Positions 33,537-43,265 of a stretch of DNA of 64,000 nucleotides are shown here, one piece after another (the stretch's first letter is position 1; every line of letters begins with the position of its first letter). The stretch is from Kluyvera sp046569695 (GTDB lineage: Bacteria > Pseudomonadota > Gammaproteobacteria > Enterobacterales > Enterobacteriaceae), in assembly GCF_046569695.1 (NCBI RefSeq), contig NZ_JBKHUI010000013.1, positions 92,623 to 156,622 on the forward strand. Direction: 5' to 3'. The notes under the pieces were generated by a model. It saw only the letters and a program-made list of their open reading frames with translations. It was not told where the DNA came from and ran no database searches. The position numbers and the translations under genes are program-made.

Positions 33537-34412
33537 GTGCAAGCGCTAACTGCGGACGAGCACTTTCTTTTGGAACGTGGCTCTGGTCGGGTCGAACAGG
33601 TCTTTTCCCGGGCGGTAAACCTTTATCTCCCGGCACAGCAGCGGTTGCTGACGCTCTTGTGCGACGCGTACGACAACGCCCCGAACAGCTGTAGGTTGGC
33701 ACTTGCTCACTTTGATGGCCTGTTCCGGCCTGGTGAGACGGTTCAGTTTCACCCAACAGGGATAACGGTTGGCGAGGATAAATGGCTGGACACCGCCTCC
33801 TGCCAGCGCTGGCAGCCAACGATACCGCAGCTTAACGCCGAACGATTCCGGCAGATTCCCTGGCAGCGGTGGCACGACGAGATTCATCAACAATTACAGG
33901 ATAACCAGACGCTGTTTCTCTGGCGCGGCGATAACCCGTTTTATCAGGCTATCTCCGAGACATTACAGCAGCGGCGAAAGACATTATTTAATGCGTTATT
34001 ACAGGGCCGGGAAATAACGTCGGCAGTCGCCAATATGGTGGGATTAGGTATTGGCCTGACGCCGTCGGCGGATGATTATTTAGTGGGGTTAAGCACCGTT
34101 TTATTTATCGACGGCCACCCGGCAAAAAAATATCGCAACGCATTTAATTCCGCGCTAAAGGTGGCGCGTGACAATACCACTTTATTAAGCGCTATTACGC
34201 TGGAAGCGGCTTTTTCCCAGCGCTATCGCGAAACGATTTTCGGGTTTATTAACGGCATGGTTAATGAGCCGCAACATATTTCAACCCAGACTATCGCCAG
34301 TATTAAAAATATTGGCTCCAGTTCCGGCTGCGACATGCTTTACGGCATGGCGGATGCCTGCGCGCTGAGCCAAGCCTATGGAGGGAGTTATGTCAGTCAA
34401 AATAGTGATTAA
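33537..34412 (+). CDS. DUF2877 protein, AllH-like subunit of oxamate carbamoyltransferase
   Basis: A 291-aa DUF2877 protein, distant relative of E. coli YlbF/AllH, which with FdrA/AllF and YlbE/AllG forms oxamate carbamoyltransferase. The conserved GLTPSADDYLVGL segment (residues about 175-187) and IGSSSGCDMLYGMADA near the C-terminus support this. The GTG at 33537 is a fallback start: the real ribosome site (GAGGAG, 33500-33505) lies 7 nt before an ATC at 33513, and no normal start codon sits in place. It overlaps fdrA. Confidence 0.78.
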   Translation: MQALTADEHFLLERGSGRVEQVFSRAVNLYLPAQQRLLTLLCDAYDNAPNSCRLALAHFDGLFRPGETVQFHPTGITVGEDKWLDTASCQRWQPTIPQLNAERFRQIPWQRWHDEIHQQLQDNQTLFLWRGDNPFYQAISETLQQRRKTLFNALLQGREITSAVANMVGLGIGLTPSADDYLVGLSTVLFIDGHPAKKYRNAFNSALKVARDNTTLLSAITLEAAFSQRYRETIFGFINGMVNEPQHISTQTIASIKNIGSSSGCDMLYGMADACALSQAYGGSYVSQNSD

Positions 34413-35937
34413 GAAGAATACGTATTTTGATTCGGTCTCGCTGATGTCGATTTCCACGCGCGCCAATAAGCTCGACGGCGTTGAGCAGGCGTTTGTGGCT
34501 ATGGCTACCGAGATGAACAAAGGCGTGCTGAAAAATCTCGGGCTGTTAACCACCGAGCTGGATGACGCGAAAAACGGCGACCTGATGATCGTCATCAACG
34601 GCAAAGACGGCGCGGACAACGAGCAGACGCTGGCGGCCATTGAAGAGCTATTCACTAAAAAAGCGGAAAGCGGTTCGCATGAAGCGCGCTACGCTACGCT
34701 TGCCAGCGCCAAAAAGCACGTGGCGGAGAGCAACCTGGCGGTGATTTCCGTCAACGGTCTGTTTGCCGCCCGCGAAGCGCGTCAGGCGCTGCAAAACGAC
34801 CTCAATGTGATGCTGTTCTCCGACAACGTCACCATTGAAGACGAACTGGCGCTGAAACAGCTGGCGCATGAAAAAGGGCTGTTGATGATGGGGCCGGACT
34901 GCGGCACCGCGATTATCAACGGCGCGGCGCTGTGCTTTGGCAACGCGGTACGCCGCGGCAACATCGGCATTGTTGGCGCGTCCGGTACCGGCAGCCAGGA
35001 GCTGAGCGTCCGTATTCATGACTTTGGCGGCGGTATTTCGCAGCTGATCGGCACCGGCGGGCGTGACCTCAGCGAGAAGATTGGCGGGCTGATGATGCTT
35101 GATGCCATCGGCATGCTGGAAAACGACCCGCAAACCGAGATTATCGCGCTGGTCTCCAAGCCGCCGGCTCCGGCCGTGGCGCGCAAAGTGCTGGAACGTG
35201 CTCGCACCTGCCGCAAACCGGTGGTGGTCTGTTTCCTCGGTCGCGCCGAGCCACCGGCAGACGAGCAGGGCTTACAGTTCGCTCGTGGCACCAAAGAGGC
35301 GGCGCTGAAAGCGGTGCTGCTGAGCGGCGTGAAGAAGGAATCGTTAGACCTGCATCCGCTGAACGAGGCGCTGATTGCCGACGTGCGTTCACGTCTGACC
35401 CCTCAGCAGAAGTACATTCGCGGCCTGTTTTGCGGCGGCACGCTGTGCGATGAAACCATGTTCGCAGTGATGGAAAAACACGGCGACGTCTACAGCAACA
35501 TTCAGCCTGACCCGGCTTTCCGCCTGGCGGATATCAACCGCAGCGTGAAGCACACCTTCCTCGACTTCGGCGATGACGACTTCACCAACGGCAAGCCGCA
35601 CCCGATGATCGACCCGACCAACCGCATCAGCCGCTTGATTCAGGAAGCGCGCGATCCGCAGGTGGGCGTGATCGTGATGGACTTCGTGCTGGGCTTTGGA
35701 TCGCATGAAGATCCGGTCGGTTCAACGATCGAGGCGATCAACGAAGCGAAAGCGATCGCCGCCGCCGATGGGCGAGAGCTTACGATCCTCGCCTACGTGC
35801 TGGGGACCGATCTCGATACGCCGTCGCTGGAAAAACAGCGCCAGATGCTGACCGACGCGGGCGTTATCCTCGCCAGCAGCAGCACCAATACCGGTTTGCT
35901 GGCGCGTGAATTTATCTGCAAAGGGGAGGAAGCCTGA
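34390..35937 (+). CDS. fdrA: FdrA/AllF-like, acyl-CoA synthetase-fold carbamoyltransferase subunit
   Basis: A 515-aa protein of the FdrA family, with the succinyl-CoA-ligase-like fold (GPDCGTAIINGAALCFGNAV and GIVGASGTGSQELSV, about residues 170-210). In E. coli FdrA/AllF is a subunit of oxamate carbamoyltransferase, which makes carbamoyl phosphate from oxalurate. The ATG at 34390 follows GGAGGGAG. Overlap with allH and the one-base overlap with allG (TGATG) indicate coupled synthesis. Confidence 0.9.
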   Translation: MSVKIVIKKNTYFDSVSLMSISTRANKLDGVEQAFVAMATEMNKGVLKNLGLLTTELDDAKNGDLMIVINGKDGADNEQTLAAIEELFTKKAESGSHEARYATLASAKKHVAESNLAVISVNGLFAAREARQALQNDLNVMLFSDNVTIEDELALKQLAHEKGLLMMGPDCGTAIINGAALCFGNAVRRGNIGIVGASGTGSQELSVRIHDFGGGISQLIGTGGRDLSEKIGGLMMLDAIGMLENDPQTEIIALVSKPPAPAVARKVLERARTCRKPVVVCFLGRAEPPADEQGLQFARGTKEAALKAVLLSGVKKESLDLHPLNEALIADVRSRLTPQQKYIRGLFCGGTLCDETMFAVMEKHGDVYSNIQPDPAFRLADINRSVKHTFLDFGDDDFTNGKPHPMIDPTNRISRLIQEARDPQVGVIVMDFVLGFGSHEDPVGSTIEAINEAKAIAAADGRELTILAYVLGTDLDTPSLEKQRQMLTDAGVILASSSTNTGLLAREFICKGEEA

Positions 35938-37355
35938 TGAGCCAGTCACTGTTTACCCAACCGCTGAACGTCATTAACGTCGGCATCGCCATGTTCAGCG
36001 ATGACCTGAAAAAGCAGCACGTCGCCGTCACCCAGCTCGACTGGACGCCGCCGGGGCAGGGCAATATGCAGGTGGTGAAGGCGCTGGACAGCATCGCCGA
36101 TTCCCCGCTGGCGGAGAAAATTGCCGCCGCCAACCAGCAGGCGCTGGAGCGCATCATTCAGTCTCACCCGGTGCTGATTGGCTTTGACCAGGCGATTAAC
36201 GTGGTGCCGGGCATGACGCCGAAAACCATCCTCCACGCGGGCCCACCGGTGACATGGGAGAAAATGTGCGGCGCAATGAAAGGCGCGGTCACCGGGGCGC
36301 TGGTGTTTGAAGGGCTGGCGAAGGATATCGACGAGGCGGCAGATCTTGCGGCTTCCGGCGAAATCACCTTTTCGCCGTGCCACGAGCACGACTGCGTCGG
36401 CTCGATGGCGGGCGTGACCTCAGCCTCGATGTTTATGCACATCGTTGAGAACAAAACCTACGGCAACATCGCTTATACCAACATGAGCGAGCAGATGGCG
36501 AAGATCCTGCGCATGGGGGCCAACGACCAGAGCGTGATCGACCGTCTGAACTGGATGCGCGACGTACAGGGCCCGATGCTGCGCGATGCAATGAAGGTCA
36601 TCGGCGAGATTGACCTGCGCTTAATGCTGGCGCAGGCGCTGCACATGGGCGACGAGTGCCACAACCGCAACAACGCGGGTACCACGCTGCTGATTCAGGC
36701 GCTGACGCCGGGGATCATTCAGGCGGGCTACCCCGTTGAGCAGCAGCGCGAAGTGTTCGAGTTCGTCGCCAGCAGCGACTACTTCTCCGGCCCGACGTGG
36801 ATGGCGATGTGTAAAGCGGCGATGGACGCGGCGCACGGCATCGAATACAGCACCGTGGTCACCACCATGGCGCGTAACGGCGTCGAGTTCGGCCTGCGGG
36901 TCAGCGGCCTGCCAGGGCAGTGGTTCACCGGCCCGGCGCAGCAGGTTATCGGCCCGATGTTCGCCGGATACAAGCCGGAAGATTCAGGGCTGGATATCGG
37001 CGACAGCGCGATCACCGAAACCTACGGCATCGGCGGCTTTGCGATGGCCACGGCCCCGGCGATTGTGGCGCTGGTGGGCGGCACGGTGGAAGAGGCGATC
37101 GACTTCTCCCGCCAGATGCGCGAAATCACCCTCGGCGAGAATCCGAACGTCACCATCCCGCTGCTCGGCTTTATGGGCGTGCCAACGGCTATCGACATCA
37201 CCCGCGTCGGCAGCAGCGGTATTCTGCCGGTGATCAACACCGCCATTGCCCATAAAGATGCGGGCATCGGCATGATTGGCGCCGGGATCGTGCACCCGCC
37301 GTTCGCCTGCTTCGAAAAAGCTATTTTAAGCTGGTGCGAACGTTACTGCGTCTGA
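35937..37355 (+). CDS. AllG-like DUF1116 protein, oxamate carbamoyltransferase subunit
   Basis: A 472-aa DUF1116 protein, matching the E. coli YlbE/AllG family in length and in conserved stretches such as GPPVTWEKMCGAMKGA and HEHDCVGSMAGVTSASM. It works with FdrA and the DUF2877 protein in the carbamoyltransferase. Its start overlaps the fdrA stop by one base. A REP-like palindrome separates it from the carbamate kinase gene. Confidence 0.88.
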   Translation: MSQSLFTQPLNVINVGIAMFSDDLKKQHVAVTQLDWTPPGQGNMQVVKALDSIADSPLAEKIAAANQQALERIIQSHPVLIGFDQAINVVPGMTPKTILHAGPPVTWEKMCGAMKGAVTGALVFEGLAKDIDEAADLAASGEITFSPCHEHDCVGSMAGVTSASMFMHIVENKTYGNIAYTNMSEQMAKILRMGANDQSVIDRLNWMRDVQGPMLRDAMKVIGEIDLRLMLAQALHMGDECHNRNNAGTTLLIQALTPGIIQAGYPVEQQREVFEFVASSDYFSGPTWMAMCKAAMDAAHGIEYSTVVTTMARNGVEFGLRVSGLPGQWFTGPAQQVIGPMFAGYKPEDSGLDIGDSAITETYGIGGFAMATAPAIVALVGGTVEEAIDFSRQMREITLGENPNVTIPLLGFMGVPTAIDITRVGSSGILPVINTAIAHKDAGIGMIGAGIVHPPFACFEKAILSWCERYCV

Positions 37356-37358
37356 CGT

Positions 37359-37428
37359 TGTAGCCCGGGCGAGGCGTTTACGCCGACCCCGGGGTTCTCC
37401 CGGCGGCGCTTCGCTTGGCCGGGCTACA
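37359..37428. repeat. Palindromic REP-like element
   Basis: TAGCCCGGGCGAGGCG...CGGCGGCGCTTCGCTTGGCCGGGCTAC, a GC-rich REP variant between allG and the carbamate kinase gene. Confidence 0.7.
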
Positions 37429-37481
37429 ACGGCCACCCCAACAACAATAATCACATCACCTTCTGCACTGGAACCTACACG

Positions 37482-38429
37482 ATGAAAGAACTTGTGGTCG
37501 TTGCCATTGGCGGCAACAGCATAATCAAAGACAACGCCAGCCAGTCGATTGAACATCAGGCAGAGGCGGTGAAAGCGGTCGCGGACACGGTGCTTGCGAT
37601 GCTGGCATCGGATTACAACATCGTCCTGACCCACGGCAACGGCCCGCAGGTGGGGCTGGATCTGCGTCGCGCGGAGATTGCCCACGAGCGAGAAGGGCTG
37701 CCGCTCACCCCGCTCGCCAACTGCGTAGCCGACACCCAGGGCGGTATCGGCTACCTTATTCAGCAGGCGCTGAATAACCGGCTGGCAAAACGCGGCGAGC
37801 AAAAAGCGGTGACGGTGGTAACCCAGGTGGAGGTGGATAAAAACGACCCCGGCTTCGCCAACCCGACCAAACCCATTGGCGCGTTCTTCAGCGCCGAACA
37901 GCGTGACGAACTGTTAAAAGCCAACCCAACCTGGCGATTCGTCGAAGATTCCGGACGTGGCTACCGTCGCGTTGTCGCCTCGCCGGAGCCAAAGCGCATC
38001 GTCGAGTCTGAAGCCATTCAGGCGCTGGCGCAGAAAGGCTTCCTGGTGATCGGCGCGGGCGGCGGCGGCATTCCGGTGGCGCTGGGGGAAGAGGGCGATT
38101 ATCACAGCGTTGACGCGGTGATCGACAAAGATCTCTCCACCGCGTTGCTGGCGCGCGAGATCGCCGCCGATATTCTGGTGATCACCACCGGCGTGGAGAA
38201 GGTCTGCATCCACTTTGGTAAACCGGAACAGCAGGCGCTGGGGCTGGTGGATATCGCCACCATGACCCGCTATATGCACGAAGGCCACTTCCCAGCGGGC
38301 AGTATGCTGCCGAAGATTGTTGCCAGCCTGCAATTTTTACAACACGGCGGTAAACGGGTGATTATCACCACGCCGGAATGTCTGCCTGCCGCCCTGCGTG
38401 GCGAAACGGGCACCCATATCGTCCATTGA
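37482..38429 (+). CDS. Carbamate kinase (ArcC/AllK family)
   Basis: A 315-aa amino-acid-kinase-fold enzyme: AIGGNSI at the start, HGNGPQVG near residue 50, GAGGGGIPV near 190, and VDAVIDKDLS near 210. It converts carbamoyl phosphate and ADP to carbamate and ATP. After a carbamoyltransferase it gives the ATP-yielding step, as E. coli YbcF/AllK does after AllFGH. There are no arginine deiminase genes nearby, which argues against an arc operon. Confidence 0.92.
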   Translation: MKELVVVAIGGNSIIKDNASQSIEHQAEAVKAVADTVLAMLASDYNIVLTHGNGPQVGLDLRRAEIAHEREGLPLTPLANCVADTQGGIGYLIQQALNNRLAKRGEQKAVTVVTQVEVDKNDPGFANPTKPIGAFFSAEQRDELLKANPTWRFVEDSGRGYRRVVASPEPKRIVESEAIQALAQKGFLVIGAGGGGIPVALGEEGDYHSVDAVIDKDLSTALLAREIAADILVITTGVEKVCIHFGKPEQQALGLVDIATMTRYMHEGHFPAGSMLPKIVASLQFLQHGGKRVIITTPECLPAALRGETGTHIVH

Positions 38430-38441
38430 TAAGGAACGACG

Positions 38442-39821
38442 ATGAAAGAGAATAATAGTCGCCGTGAGTTTTTAAGCAACAGCGGCAAAATGGTCACCGC
38501 CGCCGCGCTGTTTGGTGCAACCGCGCCGATGGCCTATGCAGCGACTTTTGGCGCTGCCGTCTGCGAGACGAAGGGAACCATGAACATTACCGACAGCCAT
38601 TACTATCTGGATAACGTGCTGCTTGAAACGGGCTTTGAGTACGAGGGCGCGGTCGTCGTGCATACCCGTACCGCACTGCAGACCGTGGAAATTCAGGACG
38701 GCAAAATCGTGGCCCTGCGCGACAATAAAAATCACCCGGATGCCACGCTGCCGCACTATGACGCGGGCGGCAAGCTGATGCTGCCGACCACCCGCGACAT
38801 GCATATCCACCTTGATAAAACCTTCTACGGCGGCCCGTGGCGCTCGCTCAACCGCCCGGCGGGCACCACGATTCAGGACATGATCAAGCTGGAGCAAAAG
38901 CTGCTGCCTGAACTCCAGCCGTACACCCAGGAGCGCGCCGAAAAGCTGATTGACCTGCTGCAATCAAAAGGCACCACCATCGCCCGCAGCCACTGCAACA
39001 TCGAGCCGGTCTCCGGGCTGAAAAACCTCGAAAATTTACAGGCAGTGCTGGCGCGTCGCAAAGCCGGCTTCGACTGCGAAATCGTTGCTTTCCCGCAGCA
39101 CGGCCTGTTGTTATCAAAATCTGAACCGCTGATGCGCGAAGCGATGCAGGCCGGGGCGCACTACGTCGGCGGGCTGGACCCGACCAACGTCGACGGTGCG
39201 ATGGAGAAGTCCCTCGACACTATGTTCCAGATTGCCATCGACTACCGCAAAGGGGTGGATATTCACCTGCATGAAACCAGCCCAGCGGGCGTGGCGGCGG
39301 TGAAATATATGGTGGAAACCGTAGAGAAAACGCCGGAGCTGAAGGGCAAGCTGACCATCAGCCACGCCTTCGCGTTGGCAACCATGAACGAAGAGCTGGT
39401 GGATGAAATCGCCTCGCGTATGGCCGCGCAGCAGATCTCCATCGCTTCAACGGTGCCTATCGGCACGCTGCATATGCCGCTGAAACAGCTGCGCGACAAA
39501 GGCGTGACGCTGATGACCGGCACCGACAGCGTGATTGACCACTGGTCGCCGTACGGCCTTGGCGATATGTTCGAAAAAGCCAACCTCTACGCCCAGCTCT
39601 ATATCCGCCCGAACGAGCAGAACCTCTCCCGCTCGCTGTTCCTCGCCACCGGCGACGTGCTGCCACTGAACGACAAAGGCGAGCGCGTGTGGCCGAAGGC
39701 GCAGGATGACGCCAGCTTTGTGCTGGTGGATGCGTCGTGCTCGGCGGAAGCGGTAGCGCGGATCTCTCCTCGCGCCGCAACGTTCCATAAAGGACGGCTG
39801 GTGTGGGGCAGCGTGGCATAA
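38442..39821 (+). CDS. Tat-signal amidohydrolase, cytosine-deaminase-like
   Basis: A 459-aa amidohydrolase with a twin-arginine signal (SRREFL then a hydrophobic stretch ending AYA near residue 30), so export to the periplasm is likely. Metal-site residues are visible: MHIHLDK (HxH, near residue 122), DIHLHE, SHAF and TGTDSV, the CodA-type pattern. It starts 12 nt after the carbamate kinase gene. The substrate is unknown; a ureide or cyclic amide that feeds the carbamoyltransferase is a reasonable guess. Confidence 0.85.
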   Translation: MKENNSRREFLSNSGKMVTAAALFGATAPMAYAATFGAAVCETKGTMNITDSHYYLDNVLLETGFEYEGAVVVHTRTALQTVEIQDGKIVALRDNKNHPDATLPHYDAGGKLMLPTTRDMHIHLDKTFYGGPWRSLNRPAGTTIQDMIKLEQKLLPELQPYTQERAEKLIDLLQSKGTTIARSHCNIEPVSGLKNLENLQAVLARRKAGFDCEIVAFPQHGLLLSKSEPLMREAMQAGAHYVGGLDPTNVDGAMEKSLDTMFQIAIDYRKGVDIHLHETSPAGVAAVKYMVETVEKTPELKGKLTISHAFALATMNEELVDEIASRMAAQQISIASTVPIGTLHMPLKQLRDKGVTLMTGTDSVIDHWSPYGLGDMFEKANLYAQLYIRPNEQNLSRSLFLATGDVLPLNDKGERVWPKAQDDASFVLVDASCSAEAVARISPRAATFHKGRLVWGSVA

Positions 39822-39824
39822 TCC

Positions 39825-39903
39825 TGTAGGCCGGATAAGCGCAGCGCCGCCATCCGGCAACCCGTACTGATACTGCCGGATGGCGCTGCGCTTATCCGGC
39901 CGA
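39825..39903. repeat. Pair of REP units
   Basis: Two opposed REP units between the convergent amidohydrolase and PTS genes. Confidence 0.88.
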
Positions 39904-39913
39904 CTTCTGGTTT

Positions 39914-41230
39914 TTATTGCTGAGTCTGTAGTTCACCCACCGTGCTTTCTAGCCGATGCTCTTCATGCAGATACTGCTTATCTAAAATCTTCACGAATGG
40001 CGTATAAATCGCGGTGGCGATAACCAGATTCACCGCCTGTAAAACGACGCCTGAAATCCCGGTAGTGAGGAAGCCAGAAATAAAGATTGGCGTGGTCCAG
40101 GGTATCGACACGCCGGACGTGGGAGGAACCCAGCCGAGCGCAATAACCACATAGGTGACCGTACACAGCACCATCGGTGTGATGATAAAAGGGATAAGCA
40201 TCAGCGGGTTGAGCACGATCGGCAAACCAAAAATAATCGGCTCATTGATGTTAAAAATCGCCGCGGGTGCTGCCAGCTTTGAGAGCTGCTTTAATCGCGT
40301 GCTTTTGGCGACCATAAAGATGCTAATCAGCAGCGCCCCGGTAAAGCCCGTGCCGCCGGCAATCAAATACACATCCCTGAACTGCTGGGTAATGATATTG
40401 GTGGCGGCGAGTCCGGCCTGCGTCTGCGCCAGATTCTGCGCGCTGAGCGTTTGCCAGATTGGCCCCATTACCGACGTCATGATTGAGTCGCCGTGGATCC
40501 CAAAGAACCAGAAGAAGCTGATCATCATCTCGGCAATCAACTGTGATAAAAGGGAATTTCCCAGATACAGCAGCGGCTGTTGCAGCATGACGCTGATAAA
40601 TTTCCCCGGTGTACCGAAGTGCGTGTGCTCGAACAGCACCTTGACGATAATCCAGAACAGCAGCACCACTAAGATAGGCACCAGCGATTTAAATGACTTA
40701 GCAATCTCTGGTGGGACGCTAGCGGGCATCTTGATGGTGAAAGCCCTGCTTTCCAGAAGCTGGACCATCTTGATGGTGATGACGGTAACGATAATCCCTA
40801 AGAACATCGACTCGGAGCTAAAGTCGACAAGCGCGTAGGCATCAGCAACGATCTCCCCAGACCCGGTGGTGATGCTGCCCGGCGACATTAAAAAGAAGAT
40901 GGCAACCGGCAGAATGGCGGTACTTTGGCTGAGATTGAGCTTTTCAACCAGCTCCTTTGAGAAGGTGATAATAACCAGCAGCGTCATTAATCCGTAGCTG
41001 GCGTTAATGCCGTAATTGAGTTTATCCAGCGTACCTTCCCCTAACAGCGAACTCATAAACTCGTGATAGCCGTTAATCGGAAAGTTGGTTAATAACACGA
41101 AAAATGAACCGACAATCAAAAAGGGAATCAGGGCGATAAACGCATTTTTGAGGGCGGTCAGGTAGATGTTTGACGAGATTTTCTCGGCCAATGGCAACAT
41201 CTTTTGTTCGAGTAGAGAGGTTATGCTCAT
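39914..41230 (-). CDS. PTS EIIC, lactose/cellobiose/chitobiose family
   Basis: A 438-aa membrane permease with about ten helices and the FNINEPIIFGLPIVLNP signature (near residue 330) of the ChbC/CelB EIIC family. It phosphorylates and imports a beta-disaccharide together with EIIA and EIIB, but neither is encoded here, so it must borrow them from another operon. Last gene of the RpiR-GH4-deaminase-EIIC run, 6 nt after its neighbour. Confidence 0.9.
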   Translation of the reverse strand: MSITSLLEQKMLPLAEKISSNIYLTALKNAFIALIPFLIVGSFFVLLTNFPINGYHEFMSSLLGEGTLDKLNYGINASYGLMTLLVIITFSKELVEKLNLSQSTAILPVAIFFLMSPGSITTGSGEIVADAYALVDFSSESMFLGIIVTVITIKMVQLLESRAFTIKMPASVPPEIAKSFKSLVPILVVLLFWIIVKVLFEHTHFGTPGKFISVMLQQPLLYLGNSLLSQLIAEMMISFFWFFGIHGDSIMTSVMGPIWQTLSAQNLAQTQAGLAATNIITQQFRDVYLIAGGTGFTGALLISIFMVAKSTRLKQLSKLAAPAAIFNINEPIIFGLPIVLNPLMLIPFIITPMVLCTVTYVVIALGWVPPTSGVSIPWTTPIFISGFLTTGISGVVLQAVNLVIATAIYTPFVKILDKQYLHEEHRLESTVGELQTQQ

Positions 41231-41236
41231 TGCCGA

Positions 41237-41926
41237 TTACCCTTTAAGGTCTTTCGTAATGTAATAATTAACCTGCGGGAACTGCTTGATATAGATGGCA
41301 GGAACCTGGGTGTGATGCGCATCGCCGTTAACAATCTGCTGGTAAATGTCTTTCTTCGCGTCGTGGTTGATGATGACAATCACCTTGCCTGCCTTGATGA
41401 TTTTATTCAGGCCGACGGTAATACCCTCACTGAGGGTGACATCTCCGGAGAAGTATTTGTGGCTAGCGACGTTAATCGTTACATCATCCAGTTTGGTCTG
41501 TAGATAATCCGCATCAAACGGCACGCCCGGCTCGTTTAAGCCGATATGCCCGTTCATTCCCACGCCCAGAATCACATAGTCAAACTCTTCGCCGTTGAGT
41601 GCGGTTTGGTAATGGGTAATATTTTGTGTCGTTGAGGCAAACGGATCGAAATGGACTAACCGCACCGGATAGGTGCATTTGTGCACAAAGTCCTGATTAA
41701 TCATGCTCAGACAGCTACCGTCTGACTCGCTGGGAACGTTAACCCACTCGTCCAACGCGAAGAAGGTCAGGTGCTCGGCAATCGGGGTTGCTGCTAGCGC
41801 GTCGTACACCCAGTGCGGCGTGCTACCGGATGGGATCAGCACGCGAGAGTGTGGTTTTAGCGCGGAAAGCTCGCTGACGACCTGTTCGGCCAGCGCGGTA
41901 TTGGTATCAAAAGTTGTACATTTCAT
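41237..41926 (-). CDS. Glucosamine/galactosamine-6-phosphate deaminase-like protein (NagB family)
   Basis: About 229 aa of the NagB/6-phosphogluconolactonase superfamily. The NagB motifs are present: SGSTPHWVYDAL, FFALDEWV and GVGMNGHIGLNEPG. It is likely to isomerise and deaminate an amino-sugar phosphate released by the GH4 enzyme. The start is unsure: ATG at 41926 has GGGA 8 nt upstream; ATG at 41935 is 8 nt past the GH4 stop but poorly spaced from any site. Confidence 0.82.
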   Translation of the reverse strand: MKCTTFDTNTALAEQVVSELSALKPHSRVLIPSGSTPHWVYDALAATPIAEHLTFFALDEWVNVPSESDGSCLSMINQDFVHKCTYPVRLVHFDPFASTTQNITHYQTALNGEEFDYVILGVGMNGHIGLNEPGVPFDADYLQTKLDDVTINVASHKYFSGDVTLSEGITVGLNKIIKAGKVIVIINHDAKKDIYQQIVNGDAHHTQVPAIYIKQFPQVNYYITKDLKG

Positions 41927-41942
41927 CCGTTTCATCCCGCGA

Positions 41943-43265
41943 TTAAAGTGATTCAATCTTTTTGGCGAATAAAGGCAGATACTTTTTATTCGCCAGCAGC
42001 ATCTCTTTGACTAACGCCACGCCGTTATTATCGCTTGAGCATAATGGGTTAAAAATAAAGCCAGCGATCAGTGCCTGATAATCACCGGTGGCGGCGGCTT
42101 TAACGATCTGCGCTTCATAGTCTTTCATCATTGAAACGATCCCTTTGGCGGGAGAAGGGATTTCGCCGGTACAGATTGGGATAGGGCCATTACGGGTGAG
42201 AACGCAGTTCACTTCCACCACCGCGTCTTCCGGTAAGTTGGTGATTGCGCCGCCGTTGCGAACGTTGACGGTTTGAATGCTCTTATCGTCGAGGTAAATA
42301 GCACGAATGACGTTCAGTGCGGCGGTGGAATAGAGTGCGCCGCCGCGGGCTTCCAGCTCTTTAGGTTTATCCTGAAGCGTAACGTCGCTGTATTTTTTAA
42401 ATAGCTCAGCTTCGATATTTTTGACAATCTCACCGCGCGAAAGCTCTGCTTCTTCTTGCTCGGCCAGCATTTCGGTAGTCTTGAGATAGTATTTTAAATA
42501 GGAAGAGGGGATCAGGTTAGTGGCGGCCAGCAGCTCTTTATTAAATTGCTCATTGCTGACGTTTTTAAAGCTCAGAGCATCGACGTCGGCGGCGTTAATC
42601 ATCTCGATGGTTTCACGAGTGCGGTCGATGCCGTTGTGCAGAATTTTGGTAATAAAGTTCATGTGGTTGGAGCCTTTGAACTCGACGTATAAATCCTCAA
42701 CGTTGACGTTCAGCAGGCGAGCCACCTGATGGGTCATATTGATAGGCCCGTTACACAGACCAATGACCCGATTGTTATTGCTGTACTTGAGTACCGCTTC
42801 CGTCACCATGGAAGCTGGGTTAGTGAAGTTAATCAGCCACGCATCCGGGCAAATCTCCTTCATTTCGTTAGCAATTTCAATGATGACCGGAATAGTGCGC
42901 AGGGCTTTGAACATCCCGCCCGCGCCGTTTGTTTCCTGGCCAATAAAACCGTGTGATTTTGGCAGTTTCTCATCAACGATTCGCGCATCAATGCCGCCAA
43001 CGCGCAGCTGAGTTACCACGAAATCTGCACCCTGCAGCGCTGTTTTGCGGTCAAAGGTTTGGGTAACCTCAATCGGTAAGTCCGCTTTGGCGAGCATTCT
43101 TTTGGTGAGCTCGAAAATGATGTTCATTTTCTCTTTGCCCATTTCTACGTCGACAAACGCGATATGCGAGATAGGGAGCTGGTGGTGGTTTTTAATCACC
43201 CCTTCAATAAGCTCTGGCGTATAACTACTTCCTGCACCAATCACCACAAGTTTTACGGTTTTCAT
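41943..43265 (-). CDS. GH4 family 6-phospho-glycosidase
   Basis: A 440-aa NAD- and metal-dependent glycosidase of family GH4: dinucleotide motif VVIGAGSSYTPELIEG at the N-terminus, INFTNPA and the metal-site Cys in GLCNGPINMTHQ (near residue 172), His in SNHMNF. It is of the LicH/CelF/ChbF group that splits phosphorylated disaccharides imported by a PTS. It overlaps the regulator gene as TAATG. Confidence 0.9.
   Translation of the reverse strand: MKTVKLVVIGAGSSYTPELIEGVIKNHHQLPISHIAFVDVEMGKEKMNIIFELTKRMLAKADLPIEVTQTFDRKTALQGADFVVTQLRVGGIDARIVDEKLPKSHGFIGQETNGAGGMFKALRTIPVIIEIANEMKEICPDAWLINFTNPASMVTEAVLKYSNNNRVIGLCNGPINMTHQVARLLNVNVEDLYVEFKGSNHMNFITKILHNGIDRTRETIEMINAADVDALSFKNVSNEQFNKELLAATNLIPSSYLKYYLKTTEMLAEQEEAELSRGEIVKNIEAELFKKYSDVTLQDKPKELEARGGALYSTAALNVIRAIYLDDKSIQTVNVRNGGAITNLPEDAVVEVNCVLTRNGPIPICTGEIPSPAKGIVSMMKDYEAQIVKAAATGDYQALIAGFIFNPLCSSDNNGVALVKEMLLANKKYLPLFAKKIESL

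Noticed and set aside
37482..38429. Arginine deiminase pathway carbamate kinase
   Set aside because: No arcA, arcB or arcD nearby; the neighbours are AllFGH-like.
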